Shown: piece by piece, positions 7,532 through 16,444 of the stretch | How the letters are laid out: the number at the start of each line of letters is the position of its first letter | How positions within the stretch are numbered: the stretch's first letter is position 1 | NCBI GenBank assembly: GCA_014379405.1 | Contig: JACMLU010000028.1 | Location: forward strand, 62,001 to 126,000 | From: Flavobacterium sp. | GTDB taxonomy: Bacteria > Bacteroidota > Bacteroidia > Flavobacteriales > Flavobacteriaceae | Length of the DNA stretch: 64,000 nucleotides | Reading direction: 5' to 3' | Made by a program: the position numbers and the translations under genes | Notes under the pieces: model-generated | What the model was told of the DNA's origin: nothing | What the model saw: the letters and a program-made list of their open reading frames with translations, nothing else | Databases searched by the model: none

Positions 7532-9997
7532 TTAATTCCCATAAAAAGTAAAAGTCTGCCCCGCTTTCATTTCTACATCATATTCATTGTACTTTGGCAA
7601 TTGCACTTTAGGCAATTTGGCTTCTTTAGAAATAATCGGTTTCTTTACATCAACATCATAAAACAACGGATTCGGATTTTTGCCTTTTGCTTTTTTAAGC
7701 ACAATTCCTTTTTCTGCTTTTAATGTGTTTTCTAATTTCAATCGGCAGTTTCCTCCAATTTTGGAGTACATTTTCAAAGTCGAAACTTTATTGTTTTTCC
7801 AGGTCATATCAATTACAAAACCGCCTCGGGTTACCAAGCCTTTGATGCTTCCGTCTTTCCAAACCGTTGGCAAAGCAGGCAATAAATGAATCGCATCTTC
7901 CTGGCTCTGCATCAGCATTTCGGCAATTCCGGCAGTACACCCAAAGTTCCCGTCAATCTGAAACGGCTGGTGTGCATCCAGCATATTAGGGTAGGTTCCA
8001 CCGCCTTTTCTTTGGTCAGCGGTTACCAAATGCAATTGATCTTGGATTAATTTATAAGCGTGATTTCCGTCTAATAATCTGGCCCATAAATTCACTTTCC
8101 AGCCCATTGACCAGCCTGTTGATTCGTCTGTTCTGTAAATCAACGATTGTTTGGCACCTTCAAATAATTCGGGTGTTTTGATTGGCGAAATCTGATTACT
8201 CGGAAACAAACCGTACAAATGCGAAACGTGTCGGTGGTTGTCTTTTGGGTTGTCCCAATCGTCCTGCCATTCCTGCAACTGACTGTGTTTTCCAATTTTC
8301 ATCGGAGGCATTTTTGCCAATGCTTCACTTAATTTTTTAGTATAATCTTCATCCGGAGCAACCAGTTTTGATGCTTTAATCACATTCGAAAACAAATCAA
8401 AAACCAACTGATTGTCCATCGTAGTTCCCGAAGCAATTGTTGATTTTCCGGTTCCGCCAGCGTGGGTGTTTTCAGGAGAACTTGATGGCACCACCACCAA
8501 ATACCCTGTGTTTGGATCCATAATCATAAAATCCAAAAAGAAATCCGCTGCTCCTTTGATTACAGGATAAATTTCTTTTAAATAATTGATATCGCCTGTG
8601 TACAAATAGCGTTCCCACAAATCCTGCGAAACCCAAGCACCCCCAGTCATCCACATTCCTGACGCGGCCGAATCTACCGGAGCGGTTACGCGCCAGATAT
8701 CGGTGTTGTGGTGCAAAACCCAGCCGTTGGCGTTGTACATTGTCTTTGCAGTTACGGCTCCTGTAACGCTCAATTCTTTTGCCATTTGGATAAAAGGCTC
8801 GTGCATTTCGGTAAGATTGGTCACTTCTGCCGGCCAATAATTCATCTCGGCGTTGATGTTGGTTGTGTATTTACTGTCCCAGGGCGGAGTGACCATATCA
8901 TTCCAAATTCCCTGTAAATTGGCTGGCTGACCTCCCGGCTGTGAACTTGAAATCAGTAAATAACGCCCAAATTGAAAATACAAACTTGCCAATTGCGGAT
9001 CGAACTGATTTTTAAAATCACGGATTCTTTCGTTAGTCGGTTTCTTGATGGCATCGTTTGAACCTAAATCCAAAGCAACCCTGTTGAAGAATTTTTGATA
9101 ATAGGCAACGTGCGCTTTTTTGATTTCATCAAAACTTTTCGGCAAAGCTTTCTCCAAATACGATTTGCTTTTCGCTACTTCGTCTTCGGTAATGTCCTGA
9201 TAGTTTTTGAAATTGGTCGCTATCGAAATATAAAGTGTTACCTCATCCGCTTTGTTGATGATTAGGATTCCGTTGCTTGCCGAAACTTCACCGCCTTTAT
9301 TTTTGGCTTCAATTCGTCCCTGAAATTTCACTTTTCCTTTTACGTTTTCGAAATTAGTCCCAACTCCCGAAAGTATAATTTGGTTGCCTTCCGTTGACGG
9401 AACGGTTTTGTCAATCGGGCTGTTCATAAAAACATTCGCCGTAATCTGTCCCGGCTGACTTGCCGACAATTTTACCACAATCACCTGATCGGAAAAGGAA
9501 GTCAGTATTTCTCTGGTAAATTCTACTCCGTTTACGGTGTATTTTACTTTTGCCGTAGCGTTTTCGATATCCAAATCACGGTAATAATTCGTGTATTTTT
9601 GATGTCCCGGAAACGAAATATAAGCGCTTCCAAAAGTCTGGTATGGCATTCCGTCATTGGTTTGCGACATAATATCCTGTGTTGCCAAAGCCTGTGCTTC
9701 ATCAAATTTTCCTTCAAAAACAAGCTTCCTAACTTTTGGCAAAGCCTCGATTGATTTGGTATGTGCGTTGCTGTTTGGCGAACCTGCCCAAATGGTTTCT
9801 TCGTTTAACTGCAAACGCTCTACAGCGGGATCTCCAAAAACCATTGCACCCAAACGACCGTTACCTAAAGGCAAAGCTTCGTTCCAGATGGTAGCGGGTT
9901 TGTCGTACCACAATTTTAGTTCGCTTTTGGTTTGCGCTGTTGTGGCGATTGAAACAATTCCGAAACAGAGGGCTGTAATTTTATTTCTTAAATTCAT
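7532..9997 (-). CDS. GH95 alpha-L-fucosidase / alpha-L-galactosidase
   Basis: An 821-residue exported enzyme (signal peptide about 1-22). The N-terminal beta-domain opens with the family signature LWYDKPATIWNEALPLGNGR and NEETIWAGSP. The (alpha/alpha)6 catalytic domain spans about 300-690, with NINAEMNYWPAEVTNL, an acidic QEWQDDW stretch and NHRHVSHLYGLFP. The base motif is DGNFG at Asp682. The C-terminal beta-sandwich follows. GH95 enzymes hydrolyse alpha-1,2-linked L-fucose or L-galactose; both sugars occur in RG-II and xyloglucan. The gene stands alone between repeat-filled gaps on both sides, unlike the tightly packed genes elsewhere. Confidence 0.95.
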   Translation of the reverse strand: MNLRNKITALCFGIVSIATTAQTKSELKLWYDKPATIWNEALPLGNGRLGAMVFGDPAVERLQLNEETIWAGSPNSNAHTKSIEALPKVRKLVFEGKFDEAQALATQDIMSQTNDGMPYQTFGSAYISFPGHQKYTNYYRDLDIENATAKVKYTVNGVEFTREILTSFSDQVIVVKLSASQPGQITANVFMNSPIDKTVPSTEGNQIILSGVGTNFENVKGKVKFQGRIEAKNKGGEVSASNGILIINKADEVTLYISIATNFKNYQDITEDEVAKSKSYLEKALPKSFDEIKKAHVAYYQKFFNRVALDLGSNDAIKKPTNERIRDFKNQFDPQLASLYFQFGRYLLISSSQPGGQPANLQGIWNDMVTPPWDSKYTTNINAEMNYWPAEVTNLTEMHEPFIQMAKELSVTGAVTAKTMYNANGWVLHHNTDIWRVTAPVDSAASGMWMTGGAWVSQDLWERYLYTGDINYLKEIYPVIKGAADFFLDFMIMDPNTGYLVVVPSSSPENTHAGGTGKSTIASGTTMDNQLVFDLFSNVIKASKLVAPDEDYTKKLSEALAKMPPMKIGKHSQLQEWQDDWDNPKDNHRHVSHLYGLFPSNQISPIKTPELFEGAKQSLIYRTDESTGWSMGWKVNLWARLLDGNHAYKLIQDQLHLVTADQRKGGGTYPNMLDAHQPFQIDGNFGCTAGIAEMLMQSQEDAIHLLPALPTVWKDGSIKGLVTRGGFVIDMTWKNNKVSTLKMYSKIGGNCRLKLENTLKAEKGIVLKKAKGKNPNPLFYDVDVKKPIISKEAKLPKVQLPKYNEYDVEMKAGQTFTFYGN

Positions 9998-10081
9998 ATT
10001 TTACATTTTTTAGGCAAGACCCTAATTATTTTTTAACCACAAATTGCACAAATTAGCGCAAATTTCTTCAAGTTCCGAGAG

Positions 10082-10199
10082 CGCGTGAGGGATAGAAGCA
10101 AGCTACCGAAGTAGCGCGGATAGCCCGACCCGATTTGGGAAAGGGGGCGACTAAACAGTTTCGAGAGTTGCCCCCTTTTTCAAATTGGGTCACGCCCAA
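10082..10199 (+). repeat. Dispersed REP-like element, copy 2, with long hairpin
   Basis: Same ends as copy 1 (CGCGTGAGGGAT... and GGGTCACGCCCAA) but on the plus strand. The 23-nt arms beginning CCCGATTTGG and ending CAAATTGGG pair across a loop. All four imperfect positions are G-T, so they form G-U pairs in a plus-strand RNA but C-A mismatches in a minus-strand RNA. It lies between the esterase and GH95 genes. Confidence 0.65.
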
Positions 10200-10202
10200 C
10201 TA

Positions 10203-11630
10203 TTACTTCTTGACTTCATACACTTTCAGATTTTTTTCTCCGAACATTTCATATAATTTGTTGATGTCTTTCAGGGCATTTTTAGGTAAATTTTCAGCTT
10301 TGTTGCCAAAAACATATAATTTATTATACGGTTCAATCACGCAAGTCGATTCGTCGATTTCGCCTTTTTCGTTCTTCACTTTGTTCAGATCCAGACCTAA
10401 ATATTTCGCCATAAACGGGTACAACGCCATACGTTTTGAAACGCCAAAATCGTGACCTTCCTTAGCAAAATGGGCATTTTCTACAAGGTTTTTTTTGCCG
10501 TAGAGTTCGTAAGTTCTTTGGATAAAAGGGAATTCCAATTCGGGAACTGCCAGTGTCCAGTCTTTTCCGTCTGACACAATCAACTGTGGTTTTGGCGCCA
10601 TCATTGCGGAGATTTCGGCATTATTGGTTCCGTTTCCGCAAAGGTGGATTCCGCGACCGCTCTCGCACGGACAACCGCCCGAAAAATGCGAAGAAACCAT
10701 TACCACCGGAGCCGAAACCGTGATTCGATCGTCTAAAGCGGCCAAAAACATCGTGTGCGAACCTCCGCCGGAACCGCCTGTAACGCCAACCCGCGAAACA
10801 TCGGCATTTTTTATGGTTGCCAAATAATCCAATAATCTGATTCCGCTTAAGACCTGAACGGTTGAGGCGATGCTGTTTCGGTGCGTTTCTTCGGGGAATT
10901 GCAACAAGGATTCTCCCCAGGCAAACAAATCGTAACTCACGACAATGGCGCCCATTTTGGCCATTATGGCACAACGGTACTGCTCGTCTTTTCTGTATCT
11001 TCCGTCGCCGAAATGTCCGTCGGGCGTTAAGATAATCGCCGACTTTTTATTTAACGGATAGGGTTTGTAAATGGATCCTGTTGTATAAACGCCGGGAAGA
11101 ATTTCCAATGCAATATTCTCGACGCTGTAATCTTTATAAATTCTTTTTGGTGTTAAGATGGGTTTTGATTTTGGTGTTGGAGGTGCTTTGTCCAAACCAA
11201 ATGACGTGATCATACAGGCTTTTATTTCTTTCTTACGTGCTTCCCATTCAGCTGTATTGGAATACAAAGTCCTTAAATAATCCAAACGCTCTTTTCCTTT
11301 ATCGACTGAAACTTTATGGTTTTCATATTTTCTGATTTGGTATTTTCCATCGGGTTGTTTGAAATACGTCAACTCAAAAGGCACCAAAACATTTGCCAGA
11401 GAAACTTCCAAATTGCCTTGTTCGATTCGCCAATCTGCATAGTCTAGTTCTTTTCCTTTCAATAAACCTCTGTCATCAATTACGGTGATTTTAAAAATGG
11501 TTTCGATATTTTTTATCGTTTCCGTAACCAGTTTTCTAAAATTCGTATCCGAGGTGCATTGCGCGTTTGCAATTGTCAATCCGAAAATTGAAACCAAAAA
11601 AGCAAACAGTATGTTTTTAATTGTAGTCAT
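10203..11630 (-). CDS. Secreted alpha/beta-hydrolase esterase (acetyl or methyl esterase type)
   Basis: A 475-residue protein from the ATG at 11628-11630, chosen because the signal peptide (MTTIKNILFAFLVSIFGLTI) starts there. An upstream ATG at 11651 would overlap the preceding gene by 13 nt. The N-terminal 170 residues are an extra helical/beta region. The hydrolase domain has VTGGSGGGSH with nucleophile Ser287 and EGHDFG with likely catalytic His393, plus a Cys-containing SGGCPCESG loop. The overall pattern is of acetyl-xylan-esterase-like or pectin-esterase-like BT1017-type hydrolases. It directly follows a GH78 gene, suggesting deacetylation or demethylation of the same oligosaccharide. 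The acyl group is not determinable. Confidence 0.78.
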   Translation of the reverse strand: MTTIKNILFAFLVSIFGLTIANAQCTSDTNFRKLVTETIKNIETIFKITVIDDRGLLKGKELDYADWRIEQGNLEVSLANVLVPFELTYFKQPDGKYQIRKYENHKVSVDKGKERLDYLRTLYSNTAEWEARKKEIKACMITSFGLDKAPPTPKSKPILTPKRIYKDYSVENIALEILPGVYTTGSIYKPYPLNKKSAIILTPDGHFGDGRYRKDEQYRCAIMAKMGAIVVSYDLFAWGESLLQFPEETHRNSIASTVQVLSGIRLLDYLATIKNADVSRVGVTGGSGGGSHTMFLAALDDRITVSAPVVMVSSHFSGGCPCESGRGIHLCGNGTNNAEISAMMAPKPQLIVSDGKDWTLAVPELEFPFIQRTYELYGKKNLVENAHFAKEGHDFGVSKRMALYPFMAKYLGLDLNKVKNEKGEIDESTCVIEPYNKLYVFGNKAENLPKNALKDINKLYEMFGEKNLKVYEVKK

Positions 11631-11638
11631 TTTAAATG

Positions 11639-14389
11639 TTATATTTTGCATTCAATTGTATATTTTCCTGAACCTAATTTCAAATCTTTAGTCGGTTTTC
11701 CGTTGACTTTTATTTCTGAATTCTTTGCGATTGACAATTTTATAGTCGCTGATGTATTGGCAGGAATCTCCACTTTCAGGATTAATTTTCCGTCTTTTTT
11801 CTCCCAGGCCGAAGCGATATTTCCGTAAATGGATTTATAGGTTGCTTTGACAAAAGTCATATCGCCCACAATTTCCGGCTGAATAAAGAAATGTTTGAAT
11901 CCCGGATTTTGATCATCTGGAACGATTCCGGCCAGGCTTTGGTAAAACCATTCCTCGATTTGTCCCATCATAAAATGATTCCACGAATTTCCTTTGCGCG
12001 GATTCCATTGCTCGGTTAATGTCGTTAATCCAAATTTAATCTGAAATCCATAACCCGGCGCATCGTAATGATTGTTCATTTTGTACATCGTTTCGTTTTC
12101 GCCGTTTCGTGCCAAAGCCTGAAACAAATAACGATTCCCTACATCGCCAGTTGTTAATCGGTCGCCTTTGGCTTTGATGTCCTTCAATAAATTCTGCATT
12201 ACGGCCTGTTTGTATTCCGGTTCCACGATATCCATAAAAACGGGAACGGCATTACTGAATTGACTGCTAGTTCCGTATTGTTTGGTTTCAGGATTAAAAA
12301 ACTCTTTATTGAAAGCGTTTTTGATGTTCGAAGTCAGCTTTTCGTACTTTGCAATGTCTTCTGTTTTGTTTAATAATTTGCAAGCTTTTGCCAGCAAACT
12401 CGCTCCGTAAAAATAATGAGAAGTGGCCGAAAGTGCAATTGGGCTGTTTTTGGAATAACCCGCTGGATGCGTTCCGTAATCGTACCAATCGCCCAATCCG
12501 TGCGAAACGATATGATTGGTTGCTTTGGTTCCTAAATAATCCACATATCTTTTCATCACGGGATACTGTTTTTCGATTAGAGAAGCGTCGCCGTAATATT
12601 CGTAATATATCCACGGCAGAATTACGCCTGTCACACCCCATTCTGGTGAATCGGTAAAATCGCCTCCAAAAACTACATATTCAGGAACGATGGTTGGAAT
12701 CAGACCGTTGTCTCTTTGTGAATCCGATATGTTTTGCATTGTTGCCGGAATAAAACTTTCCAGATTATAATTGAACAATAATCCCGGACCATTCAAGTGA
12801 ATTTCCTCTATCCAACCCAGTTTTTCACGGTGCGGACAATCAGTCAAAACGCTTTGAAAATTACTTTTTATGGCGTTGTTAATCAACAAATGTGTTTTGT
12901 TGAAAATGTCATTGGAAGATTCAAAAGTTCCTGCTTCTCCTGCCGAATTGTAAATAAAATTCGATTTCAAATCAACTAACGTCGGCAGATTTTCATCTTT
13001 GGTTTCCTTGTAATTGATGTTCTCAATCTGCACATATTGAAAACCGTAATAACTGAATTTTGGTTGCCACTCTTCAACGCCTTCGCCTTTTAAAGTGTAA
13101 TCATAATAATAGGGTTTTCCTGTTTTTCCCTGTCCGACAGTTCCGTCTTCATTTAAACTTTCGCCTACCCAAACCCGAACGGTTTGTCCTTTCTTTCCTT
13201 TAACTTTTATGGTGGTAAATCCCGAAAGATTTTGTCCCATATTGAAAATATAGAAATTAGGTTTCAGTTCTTTTGCCGTTTTAACTTCGTATTGTTTTTG
13301 GATTGTAATTGGCGTTGTAATCTGTGGTCTCAAAATACCTTTTGGCGCTTCCTGAACGATTACTTTTTTCCAATTGTTATCATTGAATTCTTTTTCGTTC
13401 CAGCCTTTTTGTTCCAAATTGGCGTTGTAATCTTCTCCACCAAAAATACTGTTGTAGGTAATTGGGCTTTTACTGTATTTCCAACTTTCATCTGATTTTA
13501 TAAGATCTTCGGAGCCGTCTTTATAAATCACTTTCATTTTGAAGAACAAAGTCGGCGGACCAAAACTTATATAGAATTTCGAATAACGTTCGGCAAGTGT
13601 GTTGTACATTCCGTTGCCTAATAAAACGCCAATTACATTTTCTCCGTTTTGTAATTGATTAGCCGATAATTCATAGGTATTATAATTAACCGTTTTGTCG
13701 TAGTCTGTCCATAAAGGGGCAAACTCGCTGTTGCCGATTTTCTTTCCGTTGATGGTTAATTCGTAGTGTCCTAAACCTGAAATATAAACTACGGCTTCCT
13801 TAATTTCCTTGTTAACCGAAAATGGTTTTCGAAGTATAATACTTCTGCGCGACAATGAATCAGAAGCATTGATTAATGATGCTTTTTTCTCTTTGTTGAA
13901 AGTGGCAGTGTGGTAATTTCTGCCCTCCGGTAAATGACTGTCGGCTTTGGTAATCGCACCAATCCAAATTGGATTTAATGCTGATGCTGAAGGTGCGATT
14001 CTGAAAGAAGCTGTTTTGCTCCAATTGGAAGATTTGTCTTTTTGACTCCAGACTTTTACTTTCCAGAAATATTTGAATTCGGTTTTTAAAGGTTTTCCGT
14101 TGTAACTGATTTGAAGATTTTTATTGGAAACTACTTTTCCGCTGTTCCAGATATCTCCTTCGTTTTTGTTTAATTTTTCCTCAGATGAAGCAACCAATAT
14201 TTGATATCCCGTTTGAGATACATTTGATTTTTGGGAAACCAATTGCCAGCTTAATCTTGGTTGAGTTGTGTTTACAGCCAATGGGTTTTCTGTCATTTCA
14301 CATCTTAAACGCACAGCAGAAATTTGTCCATTCGAAATGAAAGTTGTCAAAAGACAAAAGAGGAATAATATGTTTTTGAAAAACTTCAC
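11639..14389 (-). CDS. GH78 alpha-L-rhamnosidase (second copy)
   Basis: A 916-residue exported rhamnosidase that appears to start with GTG (14387-14389), because no ATG lies within the signal peptide (residues 1-22). It has the standard domain order: N-terminal Ig-like (VRLRCEMTENPLAV), jelly roll (YELTINGKKIGN), concanavalin-like (IFNMGQNLSGF), (alpha/alpha)6 barrel and C-terminal sandwich. The acid motif DCPHREKLGWIEE starts at Asp517 and the likely base is Glu793 in TEQWN. DCPHREKLGW is the common GH78 form and differs from copy one (DCPQRNERQPW), so the two probably prefer different linkages. The downstream esterase starts about 8 nt after its stop, implying one transcript. Confidence 0.93.
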   Translation of the reverse strand: MKFFKNILFLFCLLTTFISNGQISAVRLRCEMTENPLAVNTTQPRLSWQLVSQKSNVSQTGYQILVASSEEKLNKNEGDIWNSGKVVSNKNLQISYNGKPLKTEFKYFWKVKVWSQKDKSSNWSKTASFRIAPSASALNPIWIGAITKADSHLPEGRNYHTATFNKEKKASLINASDSLSRRSIILRKPFSVNKEIKEAVVYISGLGHYELTINGKKIGNSEFAPLWTDYDKTVNYNTYELSANQLQNGENVIGVLLGNGMYNTLAERYSKFYISFGPPTLFFKMKVIYKDGSEDLIKSDESWKYSKSPITYNSIFGGEDYNANLEQKGWNEKEFNDNNWKKVIVQEAPKGILRPQITTPITIQKQYEVKTAKELKPNFYIFNMGQNLSGFTTIKVKGKKGQTVRVWVGESLNEDGTVGQGKTGKPYYYDYTLKGEGVEEWQPKFSYYGFQYVQIENINYKETKDENLPTLVDLKSNFIYNSAGEAGTFESSNDIFNKTHLLINNAIKSNFQSVLTDCPHREKLGWIEEIHLNGPGLLFNYNLESFIPATMQNISDSQRDNGLIPTIVPEYVVFGGDFTDSPEWGVTGVILPWIYYEYYGDASLIEKQYPVMKRYVDYLGTKATNHIVSHGLGDWYDYGTHPAGYSKNSPIALSATSHYFYGASLLAKACKLLNKTEDIAKYEKLTSNIKNAFNKEFFNPETKQYGTSSQFSNAVPVFMDIVEPEYKQAVMQNLLKDIKAKGDRLTTGDVGNRYLFQALARNGENETMYKMNNHYDAPGYGFQIKFGLTTLTEQWNPRKGNSWNHFMMGQIEEWFYQSLAGIVPDDQNPGFKHFFIQPEIVGDMTFVKATYKSIYGNIASAWEKKDGKLILKVEIPANTSATIKLSIAKNSEIKVNGKPTKDLKLGSGKYTIECKI

Positions 14390-14403
14390 GCTTTTATTTT
14401 TTT

Positions 14404-14474
14404 ACCACAAATTGCACAAATTTTCACAAATTATTCTTTTTATTTCAGCTAAAAGATTTGCGGGAATTTGTGGT
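14404..14474. repeat. ACCACAAATT-type inverted repeat
   Basis: Perfect 10-bp arms (ACCACAAATT/AATTTGTGGT) enclose short CACAAATT units in the gap between the 627-aa-type propeller gene and the GH78 gene. It is related in style to the CAGATT repeats at 16389, 38408 and 52736. A half copy lies at about 10036-10063. Confidence 0.65.
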
Positions 14475-14482
14475 TATATTTT

Positions 14483-16357
14483 TTATAATTTTTTAGTAAC
14501 CAATGATTTAATATTAAATACCGCTTCCGGAATTAATTTTCCTGTATCCGGTAAATCTGTAAAATCCGGTGTGTCTGGTTCGGTGTCGGCATTTGGTGTG
14601 TAACGCTGATCGCCTGTGCGAAACATTATTCTTGAAATTCCGTCAACCGGAGCATAAAATATTTTGTTAGTTTCTTTGCCGTCATTTACTTTAACAGTGT
14701 ACGATCGGGAAGTTACGTCCAGTTTTACAGTAATCGTATATGCTGCACCGGCTTCGTATTTGCCAATTCCGCCGTGACGGGCTCCGTGTTTTGCTTTTAT
14801 TTCTCCATCCGAATCGAAAACGATGCGAATTGCAGGCAATCCTTGTTTGTTTTGGAATTCAACCTGCAATAAACCGTGATTATTTTGTTCGGGTTTTACT
14901 GTGAAAGTCGCTTCCATTTTTTGAGCAAAAGGAATTACGCGTTCGGCACGGGAATAATCAAAAGCATCCTGATCACGCAATGTCAACCATTTTTTTCCAT
15001 CGGTTTTCTTTTCTATTTTGGTTGATGCCCAAGACAAATCATAGGTATTCCAAAGTTTTAGCTCGTCACCGTTTGGCAAATCATTAAAAACATCATTGGC
15101 GTTTTCCTTCACTTCACTTGTCACAGGAACTGGTACAGATGCCACCCAAATATCTTCCTTGTTCACACTGTAACTTACCCAAAGTTTGCCGTCTGGCGGA
15201 GTTCCGTTTCCTTCGAGAATTCCGCGGACGTATTGCGGGCCGGCTGATTTGTAGTTTCCACCATAGCGCATCGGACTTACTTCGCCGTGAACCAATAATA
15301 AATCCTTGTAATTCAGTCCATCGTCACTGGTGGATATTGCCAATGGCCAACGGTATTCTGATGGATTATAAACGGTTGCATAACGATTATCCGAGGTTTT
15401 TTGTCCCCAGATTTTCGCATTACTATTTACAAATCCTGGCGCTCTTGTCGGATTGTATTGCCAAGTTTTCCCTTCGTCTTTACTAATGGATGTCAAAGCA
15501 AATTTCCATAAACCGACTACGTTTCCGTTTGGCAAATGGTAATAATTGAAGGCTTTGTATTGTTTTTTTAATGGAACCAAAGCATCGTCACGATCAGCTT
15601 CTTCGACCCATTGTTGCATCATCAAAGGTTTTGACAATAATTCGTCACAAGCTTTAATAAATTTTTTGTCTTTGCTTTTGGTATAAAATGGAAATGTTGT
15701 TGGCAGTGGATTTCCGGTTTTATTGTATCTGATAAAATAAATGGGACCATAAGTTCCGTCTTTGTAGATTTCACGAACAACACGTCCAATTCCTTTTCCG
15801 TCGTTGGGATCGTCTTTTTTGTCTAAAGCTACTCCGTAATATGCCAAAGTCAATAATCTGTTGTCGGATGAAACATAGAATCCCATTCGCTGGTGCATAA
15901 TGGCATCGATGTTTTTCGCTACGCCTTCTACTCCTTCTTTTTTGAAGCCGTCGGGAACGTGATAAATTGGGAAAAGTACGGCTGGTTTTGTCCAAGTTAC
16001 CCCATCTTTTGAAGTCATTATAAAAGTCTGGCTCGGCGGAATGTGTTCTCCGGACGGATCGCTTAAATAATGCAGGTAAAATGTATTGTTCCAATACGCC
16101 ATCATTGATTGGTGGTTGTACGTCCAGCCAAAACCATCTGCTTTTTCCGGATGTTCACGGCTGGCACGCATAATTTGCGTAGCGTGAACACCAACCGCTG
16201 GACTTAATTGTCCGTGGTGGTAATCGACATTGGAAAGTGTTTTGCCTGTATATCGTATCGTGTCTTGTTGGGCTTGCGCAGAATTGACAGCGACACAGCT
16301 TAACAAAATTGTTGTTGCTGATACGATATTGGTTTTTATGTTTTGAAATACAATCAT
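14483..16357 (-). CDS. Large secreted beta-propeller protein with C-terminal beta-sandwich
   Basis: A 624-residue protein from the ATG at 16355-16357; a TTG nine bases upstream is rejected. The signal peptide runs to about residue 30 (NSAQAQ). Residues 30-420 show propeller blades with Asp-box-like TSKDGVTWT, SKDEGKTW and STSDDGLNY; residues 425-624 look like a concanavalin/LamG-type sandwich (ATFTVKPEQNNHGLLQVEF). Databases tend to call such proteins sialidase-like. Known propeller families that cut rhamnose-glucuronate linkages (PL27, PL42, GH145) make a rhamnose-releasing lyase or hydrolase attractive beside a GH78 gene, but no catalytic residue can be proven. Periplasmic or surface location is likely. 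Confidence 0.62.
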   Translation of the reverse strand: MIVFQNIKTNIVSATTILLSCVAVNSAQAQQDTIRYTGKTLSNVDYHHGQLSPAVGVHATQIMRASREHPEKADGFGWTYNHQSMMAYWNNTFYLHYLSDPSGEHIPPSQTFIMTSKDGVTWTKPAVLFPIYHVPDGFKKEGVEGVAKNIDAIMHQRMGFYVSSDNRLLTLAYYGVALDKKDDPNDGKGIGRVVREIYKDGTYGPIYFIRYNKTGNPLPTTFPFYTKSKDKKFIKACDELLSKPLMMQQWVEEADRDDALVPLKKQYKAFNYYHLPNGNVVGLWKFALTSISKDEGKTWQYNPTRAPGFVNSNAKIWGQKTSDNRYATVYNPSEYRWPLAISTSDDGLNYKDLLLVHGEVSPMRYGGNYKSAGPQYVRGILEGNGTPPDGKLWVSYSVNKEDIWVASVPVPVTSEVKENANDVFNDLPNGDELKLWNTYDLSWASTKIEKKTDGKKWLTLRDQDAFDYSRAERVIPFAQKMEATFTVKPEQNNHGLLQVEFQNKQGLPAIRIVFDSDGEIKAKHGARHGGIGKYEAGAAYTITVKLDVTSRSYTVKVNDGKETNKIFYAPVDGISRIMFRTGDQRYTPNADTEPDTPDFTDLPDTGKLIPEAVFNIKSLVTKKL

Positions 16358-16388
16358 TATTTTCAACTTTTTATCTGCTCAATCTGTC

Positions 16389-16440
16389 AAATCTGCGTGA
16401 AAAATTTACTCTCGCAGATTTAGCAGATTTAGCAGATTAT
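16389..16440. repeat. GCAGATT-type inverted and tandem repeat
   Basis: A 9-bp inverted repeat (AAATCTGCG at 16389-16397, CGCAGATTT at 16413-16421) is followed by about three tandem GCAGATTTA units (16414-16440), ending just before the GH43-like stop codon. Confidence 0.7.
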
Positions 16441-16444
16441 TTTT

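Noticed and set aside
8472..8837. 121-aa minus-strand ORF within GH95
   Set aside because: Same strand, different frame of a well-supported GH95 gene; no signal or motif.
16414..16440. Tandem GCAGATTTA units as a possible CRISPR array
   Set aside because: Units are 9 nt, directly adjacent, with no spacers and no cas genes.
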